Origin: Nitrospirota bacterium
GTDB lineage: Bacteria > Nitrospirota > Leptospirillia > Leptospirillales > Leptospirillaceae
Assembly: GCA_021810805.1 (NCBI GenBank)
Contig: JAJZHW010000001.1
Span: 186,001-250,000, forward strand
Direction of reading: 5' to 3'
Length of the DNA stretch: 64,000 bases
A program made the position numbers and the translations under genes. The notes beneath the pieces are model-generated. The model did not search any database, was not told the origin of the DNA, and was given only the letters and a program-made list of their open reading frames with translations. This document shows positions 47,944 through 57,712 of the stretch, piece by piece; the first letter of the stretch is position 1; every line of letters starts with the position of its first letter.

Positions 47944-50598
47944 ATGGACTCTCTCCGCATACGCCAGAGCTTTCATGAATTCTTCGAGGGGGTGGGCCAT
48001 CGTCGCGTCCCCTCCTCCTCCCTGATTCCTCCGGGGGACCCCACCCTTCTCTTTACAAATGCCGGGATGGTTCCCTTCAAGGATGCCTTTCTCGGCACCG
48101 AGCCCCCTCCGGCCTCCCGGTGCGTCTCGATCCAGCGATGCGTGAGGGCCGGCGGAAAGCACAACGACCTTGATCGCGTGGGATTTACCCGCCGCCATCA
48201 TACCTTCTTCGAGATGATGGGGAATTTCTCCTTCGGCGACTATTTCAAGAAAGAGGCCATCGCCTTTGCCTGGGACTATCTGACAAAGACCCTGGGCCTC
48301 TCCCCTTCGGTGCTCTGGGTGACGGTCTTTACCGATGACGACGAAGCGGCCTCCCTTTGGCAGAGCGTCGCCGGCGTCTCTCCCTCCCGGATCGTCCGGC
48401 TTGGGGAGAAGGACAACTTCTGGCAAATGGGGAACACGGGCCCCTGCGGTCCGTGTTCGGAGATCCTGGTCGACCAGGGGCCGGCCTTCTCCTGCGGTCG
48501 TCCCACCTGTGCCGTGGGGTGCGACTGCGACCGCTATCTTGAGATCTGGAACCTCGTTTTCATGCAATACGACCGCAATGAGGCGGGGGTCCTGACCCCT
48601 CTTCCCCGGCCTTCAATCGATACGGGAATGGGCCTCGAGCGCTTGTCCTCGGTCTTGCAGGGGGTCCAGAGCAACTTCGAGACCGATCTCTTTCTCCCGC
48701 TGATGGACGCCATCGGGAAGAAGACCCGGATTCCCTACGGACGCGGGGAGGGGGAGAAGGACTTTGCCTACCGGGTCATTGCCGATCACGTTCGCGCGAG
48801 TACCTTTCTTGTCTGGGAGGGGCTCGTTCCCTCCAACGAAGGGAGAGGCTATGTCCTGCGACGCTTCATTCGCCGGGCCATGCAGTTTTCCCTGGACCTG
48901 GGCCTTCCCACCCCCTTCCTTCCGGATCTTTCCCGGCGCTTTGCCGAACTGATGGCTCTCCCCTATCCCGAGCTTGCCGCGGGGATGGACCGGGTGGTGA
49001 CACTGCTCGCCTCCGAGGAGGAGCGCTTCATGAAGACTCTCGAGACGGGATTGCCCCTGGTTCAGGATCTCGCCCGCTCCGCACGGGAACGGGGAGATTC
49101 CCTCCTCTCGGGAGAAGAGCTTTTCTGGCTCTACGATACCCATGGTCTGCCAGTGGATGTGGTGGGAGACTGGGCCGCCCCTCTGGGGGTGACCCTCGAT
49201 ACTGAAGGATTTACCGTTCGCATGGGAGAGCAGAAGGAGCAGGGGCGCCGTTCCTGGACCGGAGGGAGGGCAACCTTTCCCGTTCCTGCGGCTCGTCTTG
49301 CGACGCCCACGCGATTCGAAGGGTACGAGAGGCTTGAAAGCTCGGCCCGTCTTCTCCTCCTCGCCTCCGGGGAGTCCGAGGTGAAAAGCGCCAGGGAAGG
49401 CGACGAGATCTGGGCGGTGACCGATGTCTCCCCCTTCTACCCCGAGGGGGGAGGACAGGCAGGGGATCAGGGGCGTCTTGTGGCTCCCGGGGGAATCGTG
49501 GCCGTCTCCGGTGCCTATCGACCCTATCCCGGATGGATTGCCCTTCGGGGGAAGGTGGTGTCCGGCGTCGTGGCCGCGGGGGAGACGGTCCAGCTTGAGG
49601 TGGATCGCACCCTTCGGCTCGGGGCCCGTGTCCACCACACGGCGACCCATCTTCTCCATTCGGCCCTCCGGAAGATTCTGGGAAGCCATGTCCGTCAGGC
49701 CGGCTCCCTCGTTCTCCCCGATCGCCTTCGATTCGACTTCTCCCATGGATCCCCGGTGACGGCAAGCCAGCTTCAGGAGATTGAAGGGATGGTGAACCGA
49801 TGGATCGGCGAAGGGGCCCCGGTGGAGGTCTCGGAAAAAAACAAGGCCGACGCACTGGCTTCCGGAGCCATGGCCTTCTTCGACGAGAAGTACGGAGACC
49901 GGGTTCGGGTTGTCGAGATTCCGGGAATGTCGGTGGAGCTCTGCGGGGGAACCCATGCCCTCTCCACCTCGGAGATTGGCTCCTTTTTTATCCTCTCGGA
50001 ATCGGGGGTGGCGGCGGGAACCCGCCGGATCGAAGCCGTGGCGGGAGCCGCCGCGACGCGTGCCGCAGCGGCATGGCGAGAAGAGCTGCAGCAGATATCG
50101 GGCGAGCTCAAGGTCGCCCCTGGGCGGATTCTTGACCGGATTGCGGCAGAGAAGCGGGAGAGGGACGAGATTGACCGCGAGCTTTCCCGGAGCAAGTCCC
50201 GCCTCTTTGATCTGGAGACTCAGACCCTTCTTGCCGAGTCAATGGTGGTCGGTGGAGTTCGCATTCTGGTGGCGGCGGTCGAATGTCATGACCTGGCTGA
50301 CCTTCGCCTTCGCATGGATGTGCTGAAGGTGCGCATTCCTTCCGGGGCGGTCATTCTGGCCGGCAAGGCGGGAGATGACCGCGTTCTTCTTCTCGGGTGG
50401 GCGACCCCGGACCTTGAAAAGTCCTTTCCGGTCAACAACTGGGTGCGCTCCATGGCACAGACGTTGGGTGGCCGTGGCGGCGGGAGGCCCCTCTGGGCGG
50501 AAGGGGGAGGCTCTCCCCCGCCATCGTGGCCGGAATTTCTCTCGCAGGTTCGGACGACCATGCGGGCGGCGGCCGAAAAAGCTTTGGGCGGATCCTAG
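47944..50598 (+). CDS. alaS: Alanyl-tRNA synthetase
   Basis: FTNAGMVPFKDAFLG, CVRAGGKHNDLDRVG, HHTATHLLHSALR, CGGTHALSTSEIG. Confidence 0.97.
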   Translation: MDSLRIRQSFHEFFEGVGHRRVPSSSLIPPGDPTLLFTNAGMVPFKDAFLGTEPPPASRCVSIQRCVRAGGKHNDLDRVGFTRRHHTFFEMMGNFSFGDYFKKEAIAFAWDYLTKTLGLSPSVLWVTVFTDDDEAASLWQSVAGVSPSRIVRLGEKDNFWQMGNTGPCGPCSEILVDQGPAFSCGRPTCAVGCDCDRYLEIWNLVFMQYDRNEAGVLTPLPRPSIDTGMGLERLSSVLQGVQSNFETDLFLPLMDAIGKKTRIPYGRGEGEKDFAYRVIADHVRASTFLVWEGLVPSNEGRGYVLRRFIRRAMQFSLDLGLPTPFLPDLSRRFAELMALPYPELAAGMDRVVTLLASEEERFMKTLETGLPLVQDLARSARERGDSLLSGEELFWLYDTHGLPVDVVGDWAAPLGVTLDTEGFTVRMGEQKEQGRRSWTGGRATFPVPAARLATPTRFEGYERLESSARLLLLASGESEVKSAREGDEIWAVTDVSPFYPEGGGQAGDQGRLVAPGGIVAVSGAYRPYPGWIALRGKVVSGVVAAGETVQLEVDRTLRLGARVHHTATHLLHSALRKILGSHVRQAGSLVLPDRLRFDFSHGSPVTASQLQEIEGMVNRWIGEGAPVEVSEKNKADALASGAMAFFDEKYGDRVRVVEIPGMSVELCGGTHALSTSEIGSFFILSESGVAAGTRRIEAVAGAAATRAAAAWREELQQISGELKVAPGRILDRIAAEKRERDEIDRELSRSKSRLFDLETQTLLAESMVVGGVRILVAAVECHDLADLRLRMDVLKVRIPSGAVILAGKAGDDRVLLLGWATPDLEKSFPVNNWVRSMAQTLGGRGGGRPLWAEGGGSPPPSWPEFLSQVRTTMRAAAEKALGGS

Positions 50599-50602
50599 TC
50601 GG

Positions 50603-51124
50603 ATGGGTGCTGCGGACCGATTCCCGGGAGTTCTCATGGGGATCGACTGGGGAGGTCGCCGGGTCGGGGTGGCCCTGTCGGACCCTTCCCGGACATTGGC
50701 CCGCCCCCTGGTGGTTCTGGTCCGTGAAGGGGACGGAATGATCCCTCTCGAGTCGGGAGAGAGGATCATTGGCTCCCTTCTGAAAATTGCCGGGGACCAT
50801 GAGGTGACGGGGCTTGTCGTGGGGATCCCCTACTACCACCTCTCCGGGGACGAAAATCCTCATGCCCCCCTCTTTCTCTCCGTCGCGCGGGATCTCGCCC
50901 GGGAGCTGGCCCTGCCTCTCTTTCTCTGCGACGAAGGCCAAAGCACCGAGACGGCCCGGGACATTCGACGGGGAAGAAGCGGACGACGGGGACATTCCCT
51001 AGGCATGGCCCAAGGGGTGGACCATCTGGCGGCGGCCGCCCTTCTTCAGGGCTTTCTTAACGAGCCGGCCCCGGCCAAAACGCCCCGTCCCGAGAGGGTC
51101 CTGGTGGCTGGAGACGAGCCGTGA
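50603..51124 (+). CDS. ruvX: RuvX/YqgF family putative Holliday junction resolvase (ATG 50603 or 50636)
   Basis: MGIDWGGRRVGVALSDPSRTLARPLVVL, VVGIPYYHLSGDE, FLCDEGQSTETA. Confidence 0.85.
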   Translation: MGAADRFPGVLMGIDWGGRRVGVALSDPSRTLARPLVVLVREGDGMIPLESGERIIGSLLKIAGDHEVTGLVVGIPYYHLSGDENPHAPLFLSVARDLARELALPLFLCDEGQSTETARDIRRGRSGRRGHSLGMAQGVDHLAAAALLQGFLNEPAPAKTPRPERVLVAGDEP

Positions 51125-52158
51125 GCCTCTCTTCCCGCCTGGACCAGATCCGGAAGATCTCCCTCGCCCTTCTGGCGGCACTCCTTCTCTTCCTTCTCTG
51201 GTCCGCAGATGCCTTCTTCGGGGAGAGCCAATTTTCCGGCCCACCCTTTCTGTTGACCGTTTCCCACGGAACGCCCTTCCGGAGCGTGGTCAGATCCCTC
51301 GCCCGGCGGGGGGTGATCACAAAGCCGGAGACTGTGATCCTCTGGGGGGACCTCTTGGGTCTTTCCCGGGCGATTCGGGAAGGGGATTACGAGATTTCGG
51401 GGGAGGATCGTCCGGTCAAGGTTCTCTGGAACCTTGTCGCCGGCCAGCGCTATTACCGCAAGCTGACCGTTCCCGAAGGTTTTACCGGATCCCAGGTGGC
51501 GGCCCGGATGGCCCGCTTGGGGATCGGAACCGTCGATCAGGATCTGGCGCTCATGAACGATGTGGGTTTTTTGCAGCAGCTCCATGTTCCCTCCCGCTCC
51601 CTTGAGGGCTACCTCTTCCCCAATACCTATTATTTTTCCCGAGGGACCACCCCCCGGGAGGTCCTGTCGATGATGGTCTCCCGTTTCTGGCATGTCATGA
51701 CCCCTGACTGGAAGAGCCAGTCGGCCGTTCAGGGGCTGACACTTGCCCAGGCGGTGACCCTGGCCTCCATCGTCCAGAAGGAGGCGGGAACCTCCGGAGA
51801 CATGCCGCTGGTGGCAGGGGTCTTCCTCAACCGCCTGAGAGGCGGGATGAAGCTTCAGAGCGATCCCACAGTGCTGTACGTGCTTCCGGGCCACCACCAT
51901 CTTACGGCCTCCGATCTCAAGATCGATTCTCCCTACAACACCTATCTCCACGAGGGGCTTCCGCCCACCCCCATCGCGAACCCCGGAGCCGAGGCCCTCC
52001 ATGCCGTGCTCTTTGCCGAAAAGGTTCCGTATTACTATTTTGTCTCGGCGGGACCGGGCACTCCCTCGGTTTTCTCCAAAACGCTGGCCGACCATGACCG
52101 GGCCATCGTCCGGATCATGAGGGACAAGCGGCGAGCGGCTCGAGAGTCGGCAAAATAG
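51121..52158 (+). CDS. mltG: Endolytic transglycosylase MltG
   Basis: LTVPEGFTGSQVAARMA, SLEGYLFPNTYYFSRG, ASIVQKEAGTSGDMPLVAGVFLNRLRGGMKLQSDPTVLY, SPYNTYLHEGLPPTPIANPG. Confidence 0.95.
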   Translation: MSLSSRLDQIRKISLALLAALLLFLLWSADAFFGESQFSGPPFLLTVSHGTPFRSVVRSLARRGVITKPETVILWGDLLGLSRAIREGDYEISGEDRPVKVLWNLVAGQRYYRKLTVPEGFTGSQVAARMARLGIGTVDQDLALMNDVGFLQQLHVPSRSLEGYLFPNTYYFSRGTTPREVLSMMVSRFWHVMTPDWKSQSAVQGLTLAQAVTLASIVQKEAGTSGDMPLVAGVFLNRLRGGMKLQSDPTVLYVLPGHHHLTASDLKIDSPYNTYLHEGLPPTPIANPGAEALHAVLFAEKVPYYYFVSAGPGTPSVFSKTLADHDRAIVRIMRDKRRAARESAK

Positions 52159-52190
52159 ACAAAAATAATTTTCTGGAATGGACATGACCC

Positions 52191-54857
52191 ATGAGTGATA
52201 TTCAAGACGATGACGCGCAAGCGACCGAAGAGGGAGGGGACTTTCCCACCCGGTTTGACTCAACCCGCGTCGAGGCCGAGATCCTCTCCCGCCGGCAGGC
52301 TCCCCCCTCCCGAAAGGGAGCCCCTCCCTTTTCGATGGTGGTTCCCCCCCCCAACATCACCGGACGCCTTCATATGGGACATGCCCTCAATCTGACGATT
52401 CAGGATGTGATGGCCCGTTACCACCGGATGGCGGGAGACGATGTTCTGTGGGTTCCCGGGGTGGATCACGCCGGCATTGCCGCCCAGAACGTCGTGGAAA
52501 AAAAGCTTCGCGCAGAAGGAATCGATTTCAAGAGTCTGGGTCGCGAGGACTTTGTCGCGCGTGTCTGGGAGTGGAAGGACTCCATCGGCTCCGGGATCGG
52601 GGACCAGATTCGAAGGCTTGGCGCCTCTCTCGCCTGGGACCACGAGCGATTCACCATGGATCCGGGATTTTCCCAGGCGGTGCGCGAGGTCTTTGTCCGC
52701 CTTTACGAAGACGGCGCCCTCTATCGGGCCGAGCGCATGATCCACTGGTGTCCGCGATGTCTCACGGCCCTGTCGGATGTGGAGGTGACCCACCAGGACC
52801 GTGTCGGAGAGCTGGTCTATGTGCAGTATCTCCTGGCGGAGGGGGAGGGCGAGGCTCTCGTGGTGGCCACCACGCGGCCGGAGACTATCGTCGCCGACCT
52901 GGCCCTGGCCGTCCATCCCGACGACGAACGATACCGGAGCTATGTGGGGAAGAAGGTCCGGGTCCCCCTCTCCGACCGGGTGATCCCGGTCGTCGCCGAT
53001 TCTGCGGTGGATCCCCAGTTCGGAACGGGTGTTCTGAAGATCACCCCCAGCCATTCGATGGTGGACTTCGAGATCGGCAGCCGCCATGGCTTGGGGACGC
53101 TGTCGGTGATCGAGGCCGATGGGACGATGAACCCCCTGGCGGGTCCTCTTTCGGGGCTTCCCCGGGACAAGGCCCGGGCCCGGGCCCTGGAGATTCTCGA
53201 GTCCGACGAGCGGCTTGAGCGGCGGGAGCCCTATCCCCATGCCGTGGGTGTCTGCTATCGATGCCAGACGGAGGTCGAGCCAAGGCTTTCGCTACAGTGG
53301 TTCGTCCGGATGGCGCCCCTGGCCGCCCGGGCCCGGGAGGCCGTCTCTTCCGGCCAGATCCGCTTCTTCCCTGCCACCTGGGTCAAGACCTATTACGAAT
53401 GGATCGACAACATCCGCGACTGGTGCGTTTCGAGGCAGATATGGTGGGGCCACCGGATTCCGGCCTGGAGCTGTGGTGCCTGTGGCCATCTGGCCGTACT
53501 CCGGGAGGATCCTGCGGTCTGCCCCGCCTGCAAAAGCCCCGATATCACCCGGGATCCCGACGTTCTCGATACCTGGTTCTCTTCGGCCCTCTGGCCCTTT
53601 GCCACCCTGGGGTGGCCCGAAGAGACGCCCGACCTGGCGCGTTTCTATCCGACATCCCTGCTCGTGACCGGCTTCGACATTCTCTTCTTCTGGGTGGCGA
53701 GGATGATCATGATGGGGCTCTACCTCACCGACAAAATCCCCTTCCGGGACGTCTATATCCATGCCCTGGTCCGGGACGAGTTCGGCCAGAAGATGACCAA
53801 GAGCCGGGGCAATGTGGTCGATCCGCTCGAGCTCATGGATCGCTTCGGGACCGATGCCTTTCGCCTTTCGCTGGCCCTTCTCGCCTCTCCCGGGCGGGAT
53901 ATCCGCCTGTCGGTGGAGCGGGTGGAGGCGGCCAGAAATTTTGTCTCCAAGCTCTGGAATGCCTTCCGCTTCATCTCCCGGGTCGTTCCCCGGGAGACTC
54001 CGTCCCTTCCCCGTCCCGGAGAGGTTCGAGGCGTGGCCAACCGCTGGATCCTCTCGGAGCTTGTGCGAACCGAAAGGGAGTATCGGGAGGCATTGGCGAA
54101 CTACCGCGTGGACGAAGCGGCGCTTCTCGTCTACCGCTTTACCTGGAGCCTCTTCTGCGACTGGTATCTCGAGGCGGCCAAGGTCGATGTCGACCGGGAA
54201 GCCCACGATCCCTTGCGCCAGGAGACCCTCTCCACCCTCCGGACCGTGGGGTCCGCCCTTCTCGACCTCGCCCACCCCTTTCTCCCCTTCGTGACGGAGG
54301 AGCTCTCCCGCATCTTCGCCTTTTCCAATGGCTCAGTCGGCTCGGAGCCCGCCCTTCTCGGCCTTGCCGAACTTCCGGGAGCGGCTCCGGACGACTTCGA
54401 GCGGATCCGCTCGATGGTGGGGTCGGTGCGCCAGATCCGGACGGTCATGAAGATCCCTCCGACCCAGGAGATCCCGGCCGCACTCATGCTCTCTCTTCCG
54501 GGAGAGGATCCCGCCCTCTTCTGGCCCTTCCTCCGGCGGCTGGCCCGGATCGTTCCCTCCTCCTCCCCGAATCCCCGGGGGCTTCGTGCCCCCTTCCGGG
54601 ACGGACACCTCCTTCTGGAGCTGGGAGATCTGGTGGACTTCTCCCAGGAGGCCTCCCGCCTCGACCGGGAGGTGGCCCGGGTCGAGGCGCGCCTCGACGA
54701 GGTGGCCGGGCGTCTCTCCCGGGAAGACTTTCTGCAAAAGGCCCCTCCCGAGGTCGTGGAAAAGGACCGGGCGCAGATCCTGGCCCTGGCCGAGGAGAAG
54801 GAGGGGCTCGTGGCCGCCCGGGAGCAGGTTCGGGAATTTCTGGGGGAGAGCCGATGA
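52191..54857 (+). CDS. valS: Valyl-tRNA synthetase
   Basis: PPPNITGRLHMGHALNLTIQD, GVDHAGIAAQNVVEK, TRPETIVADLALAV, KMTKSRGNVVDPLE. Confidence 0.97.
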   Translation: MSDIQDDDAQATEEGGDFPTRFDSTRVEAEILSRRQAPPSRKGAPPFSMVVPPPNITGRLHMGHALNLTIQDVMARYHRMAGDDVLWVPGVDHAGIAAQNVVEKKLRAEGIDFKSLGREDFVARVWEWKDSIGSGIGDQIRRLGASLAWDHERFTMDPGFSQAVREVFVRLYEDGALYRAERMIHWCPRCLTALSDVEVTHQDRVGELVYVQYLLAEGEGEALVVATTRPETIVADLALAVHPDDERYRSYVGKKVRVPLSDRVIPVVADSAVDPQFGTGVLKITPSHSMVDFEIGSRHGLGTLSVIEADGTMNPLAGPLSGLPRDKARARALEILESDERLERREPYPHAVGVCYRCQTEVEPRLSLQWFVRMAPLAARAREAVSSGQIRFFPATWVKTYYEWIDNIRDWCVSRQIWWGHRIPAWSCGACGHLAVLREDPAVCPACKSPDITRDPDVLDTWFSSALWPFATLGWPEETPDLARFYPTSLLVTGFDILFFWVARMIMMGLYLTDKIPFRDVYIHALVRDEFGQKMTKSRGNVVDPLELMDRFGTDAFRLSLALLASPGRDIRLSVERVEAARNFVSKLWNAFRFISRVVPRETPSLPRPGEVRGVANRWILSELVRTEREYREALANYRVDEAALLVYRFTWSLFCDWYLEAAKVDVDREAHDPLRQETLSTLRTVGSALLDLAHPFLPFVTEELSRIFAFSNGSVGSEPALLGLAELPGAAPDDFERIRSMVGSVRQIRTVMKIPPTQEIPAALMLSLPGEDPALFWPFLRRLARIVPSSSPNPRGLRAPFRDGHLLLELGDLVDFSQEASRLDREVARVEARLDEVAGRLSREDFLQKAPPEVVEKDRAQILALAEEKEGLVAAREQVREFLGESR

Positions 54858-55735
54858 TCGAAGGGCTGCTTCCGGCCACGGTCGACCGGATCCTGTCGGG
54901 ATTTCTCGAGGAGGATCTCCCCGAGGGCGATCTCACCAGCCGCCTTTTTTTCGGAACCCCCCAGTCCAACCGCAGGGTCGAGGCCGCCCTGATGGCCGAA
55001 GAGAGCGGTGTCCTGGCCGGAACCTTTCTTGTCACAAGGATCTATGCTCTTCTGGGAGGTGCGGTCGAGGTCTCCTGGTCAATCGCCGAGGGGGGGAACT
55101 TTAATGCCGGCCAAACGCTGGCCCACCTGAGGGGGCCGATCCACGAGCTCCTGGCCGGAGAGCGTCTGGCCTTGAACCTGGCCAAACATCTCTCGGCCGT
55201 GGCCACCCTGACCCGGCGATATGTGGAGACGGTGGCCCGCCATCGCCCTCCCGGCCTGCGCCCCCTTCGGGTGACCGAAACCCGGAAGACCCTTCCCGGT
55301 CTTCGCCTTTTCCAAAAGCATGCCGTTCGGGTGGGGGGAGGACACTCGCACCGCTCCTCGCTCTCCTCCGGCATCCTCATCAAGGACAACCACCTCGTGG
55401 GAACGGGAGGGGTGGGGGCGGCCCTGGCCTTGGCGAGGCGCGACGCTCCCCATCCCTATCGGATTGAGGTGGAGGCCGACACCCCGGACCAGGCCCGGGA
55501 GGCGGTGGCAGGAGGCGCCGACATCGTTCTTCTGGACAACATGTCGGCCGCAATGATGGCCTCTCTGGTGCCCGAGCTTCGGGAAATGGGCCGGGAGGTC
55601 CTTCTCGAGGCCTCCGGGGGGCTCACGCTGGAGAAGGTTCGGGATCTTGCCGCCATCGATCTCGATGTGTTGTCGGTGGGCGCCCTGACCCACTCGCCCG
55701 GGGACATCTCTCTTCGGCTCGATTTTCTGTCCTGA
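54854..55735 (+). CDS. nadC: Nicotinate-nucleotide pyrophosphorylase (carboxylating)
   Basis: GDLTSRLFF, ERLALNLAKHLSAVAT, TRKTLPGLRLFQKHAVRVGGGHSHR, ILIKDNHL; ATG overlaps valS stop. Confidence 0.95.
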   Translation: MIEGLLPATVDRILSGFLEEDLPEGDLTSRLFFGTPQSNRRVEAALMAEESGVLAGTFLVTRIYALLGGAVEVSWSIAEGGNFNAGQTLAHLRGPIHELLAGERLALNLAKHLSAVATLTRRYVETVARHRPPGLRPLRVTETRKTLPGLRLFQKHAVRVGGGHSHRSSLSSGILIKDNHLVGTGGVGAALALARRDAPHPYRIEVEADTPDQAREAVAGGADIVLLDNMSAAMMASLVPELREMGREVLLEASGGLTLEKVRDLAAIDLDVLSVGALTHSPGDISLRLDFLS

Positions 55736-56568
55736 TGCCGACCTGGCCGAGTGACGAACCCCTTCGGCTCCGCCGGATCTATCCTGACCCTCCGGGATAC
55801 TTTGCCCGGGAGCTCCCCTCCACGAACGACACTCTCAAAGCTTTGGTCCAGGCTGATGAGCCGGAACCCTTCACGGTTTTGGTCTGTGGCCGACAGACCC
55901 GGGGAAGGGGGCGCCCCGGGAACCTCTGGTCCAGCCTTCGGGGGGATCTTGCCATGAGCCTTTGGCTTCCGGTGGAGAGCCAGGAGCGGGCGCTTCCGCT
56001 CTCGCTCTTCGTGGCAGGAGCCTGTCTTGAGGCCCTTTCAGAGGTGCCGGGGGTCCGCTGGAAATATCCCAATGACCTCTGCCGCGAGATGCCGGCCTCT
56101 TCCGACGAGGGGGGCGTGGGCAAGCTTGGAGGGATCCTGGTGGAGCCCCTGCGTCGGGAGGGCCGCCTTCGGGGCCATGTGGCCGGGGTCGGGATCAACC
56201 TGGTCGATGATCGTCCCTCCGCTCCCTTCGCCGCCGGGGCGCTTCCCCTGACCACGGTCGCTCCCTCCCATCTCCCCCCGCTTCGCCTGTCTCGCCAAAT
56301 CGCGTGCTCCCTCCGATCCTTTCTCGACCGGGGGGAGGATGCCCTCCGGGAATGCCTCGACCGCCATCTCCTCTGGCGGGGACGATGGGTGGCCTATGCC
56401 CTGGAGACGGGAGAAAAGGGGGCATCGGGATTTCATTTGGGGCGCATGACGGGTCTCTCGTCGGAGGGGAGTCTTCGGGTGGTCGATTCTGACGGAAGGC
56501 CCCACCTCCTTCCGCCCCACGTCCGTACCCTGCGGCTGGTGGAGTCCCCCGGAGGAAGAGGTGTTTGA
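55735..56568 (+). CDS. birA: Biotin--[acetyl-CoA-carboxylase] ligase
   Basis: LPSTNDTLK, GRQTRGRGRPGNLWSS, VRWKYPNDL, GVGINLVDDR. Confidence 0.92.
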   Translation: MPTWPSDEPLRLRRIYPDPPGYFARELPSTNDTLKALVQADEPEPFTVLVCGRQTRGRGRPGNLWSSLRGDLAMSLWLPVESQERALPLSLFVAGACLEALSEVPGVRWKYPNDLCREMPASSDEGGVGKLGGILVEPLRREGRLRGHVAGVGINLVDDRPSAPFAAGALPLTTVAPSHLPPLRLSRQIACSLRSFLDRGEDALRECLDRHLLWRGRWVAYALETGEKGASGFHLGRMTGLSSEGSLRVVDSDGRPHLLPPHVRTLRLVESPGGRGV

Positions 56569-57373
56569 GCGGCCCCCCTGGCGCGAGGCCTGTGGGGTGA
56601 CCGTCAAGGTGGGGCTCTCAAGAATATCGGTGGCCCTCCATGGATCCCGGGGGATTGTGGCCATCCGGACAGCCCCGACTCCCCCTCCGGGGGGGAAAGC
56701 CGCCCTCGGGGAATTTTTCTCCTCCCTCTGGCCGGCCCTCTCCCGGGAGGCTCTCCCCGGAGCCCTCGTCTGTGTTGTTCCGGATCTCGCCCCGGATCTT
56801 ATCGAGCATTGGAAGAGGCGCTTCGGGGTCGTTCTTCGCCCCTTCGATCTGGCCGAGGCCCCCTTCTCCTCCGAAGACTACGCCGGGGTCCTGGGAGCCG
56901 ACCGGGGGGCCTCCCTCTGGGGGGCTGTGGTGCGCCACGGGAAGAGTCTGGGTCCGTCGTTCATGGTGGCGGACTTCGGCACCCACACGGTGACGACGGT
57001 CCTGTGCCGGGGTCGCATCCTCGGGGGGACGATCATGCCGGGAATCACTTTGACGATGGGGGCGGTGGGGGCGGGCCGGGTCCTTTTGGGACAGGAGGCC
57101 ACTCCTCGAGGGGAAGGCTTTGGGAGAGAAAAGCTTCGTCTTGTGGCGGCGGTGGGGCGAGGGACGCGGGAGGGCATTCTCTCCGGTGCAGTGCTGGGAG
57201 GCGTCGCAGCGGTGGAGGGACTCAGGAGCCGGGCGGAAAAAGAGGTGGGAGAGCCTCTGGGTCTGATTTTGACCGGAGGACTCTCACCCCTTCTTGCCCG
57301 TTTTTTCTCCGGAGATCCTCCGGTCGATCGTCAGCTCCTGCATTACGGGGCCACGTGCTTTCTGCTGGCGTGA
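56561..57373 (+). CDS. coaX: Type III pantothenate kinase-like
   Basis: VADFGTHTVTTVL, GGTIMPGITLTMGAV, LGGVAAVEGLRSRAEKEVGEPLGLILTGG. Confidence 0.85.
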   Translation: MFERPPWREACGVTVKVGLSRISVALHGSRGIVAIRTAPTPPPGGKAALGEFFSSLWPALSREALPGALVCVVPDLAPDLIEHWKRRFGVVLRPFDLAEAPFSSEDYAGVLGADRGASLWGAVVRHGKSLGPSFMVADFGTHTVTTVLCRGRILGGTIMPGITLTMGAVGAGRVLLGQEATPRGEGFGREKLRLVAAVGRGTREGILSGAVLGGVAAVEGLRSRAEKEVGEPLGLILTGGLSPLLARFFSGDPPVDRQLLHYGATCFLLA

Positions 57374-57492
57374 GCCAGCTCTTCCCGGACCACGGCGTGC
57401 GAGGGCCGGACGATGAGGTAGAGAAGGGCGGTGATCATGACAAAGCCCAGAATGCTGAGAACTCCGAAGAGAAGTGGAATGACGGTGTCCAT
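57343..57492 (-). CDS. Putative small membrane protein (about 49 aa)
   Basis: MDTVIPLLFGVLSILGFVMITALLYLIVRPSHAVVREELAHASRKHVAP. Confidence 0.45.
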   Translation of the reverse strand: MDTVIPLLFGVLSILGFVMITALLYLIVRPSHAVVREELAHASRKHVAP

Positions 57493-57664
57493 GGCAGACC
57501 TCCTTTCAGGGGTCTCTTCGGACGCTCCCAAAAAAACTTGAGACTATGATCCCCGTCAGGGTGGGGGCCATGCCGACGGGATAGAATAGGCGATGGTCGG
57601 AGACTTCGTGTAGACTCCCAAGGCCCTTCGATGGTAGGATCATCTCGTCCGCTCTTTGACGGAT

Positions 57665-57712
57665 GGCGATGGGGTTCGCCTAATCCCGACCTGTCGGGTG
57701 ATGACTCCTACC
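57665..57712 (+). promoter_or_regulatory. Fluoride riboswitch aptamer (crcB motif)
   Basis: GGCGATGGGGTTCGCCTAATCCCGACCTGTCGGGTGATGACTCCTACC: stem GGCGA/TCGCC, stem CCCGA/TCGGG, conserved TGATGAC-CCTAC tail, pseudoknot GGGGT/ACTCC. Confidence 0.88.

Noticed and set aside
53261-54853. Large N-terminal extension of the listed 824-aa ORF
   Set aside because: Out-of-frame read-through inside valS; only 54854-55735 (nadC) is supported.
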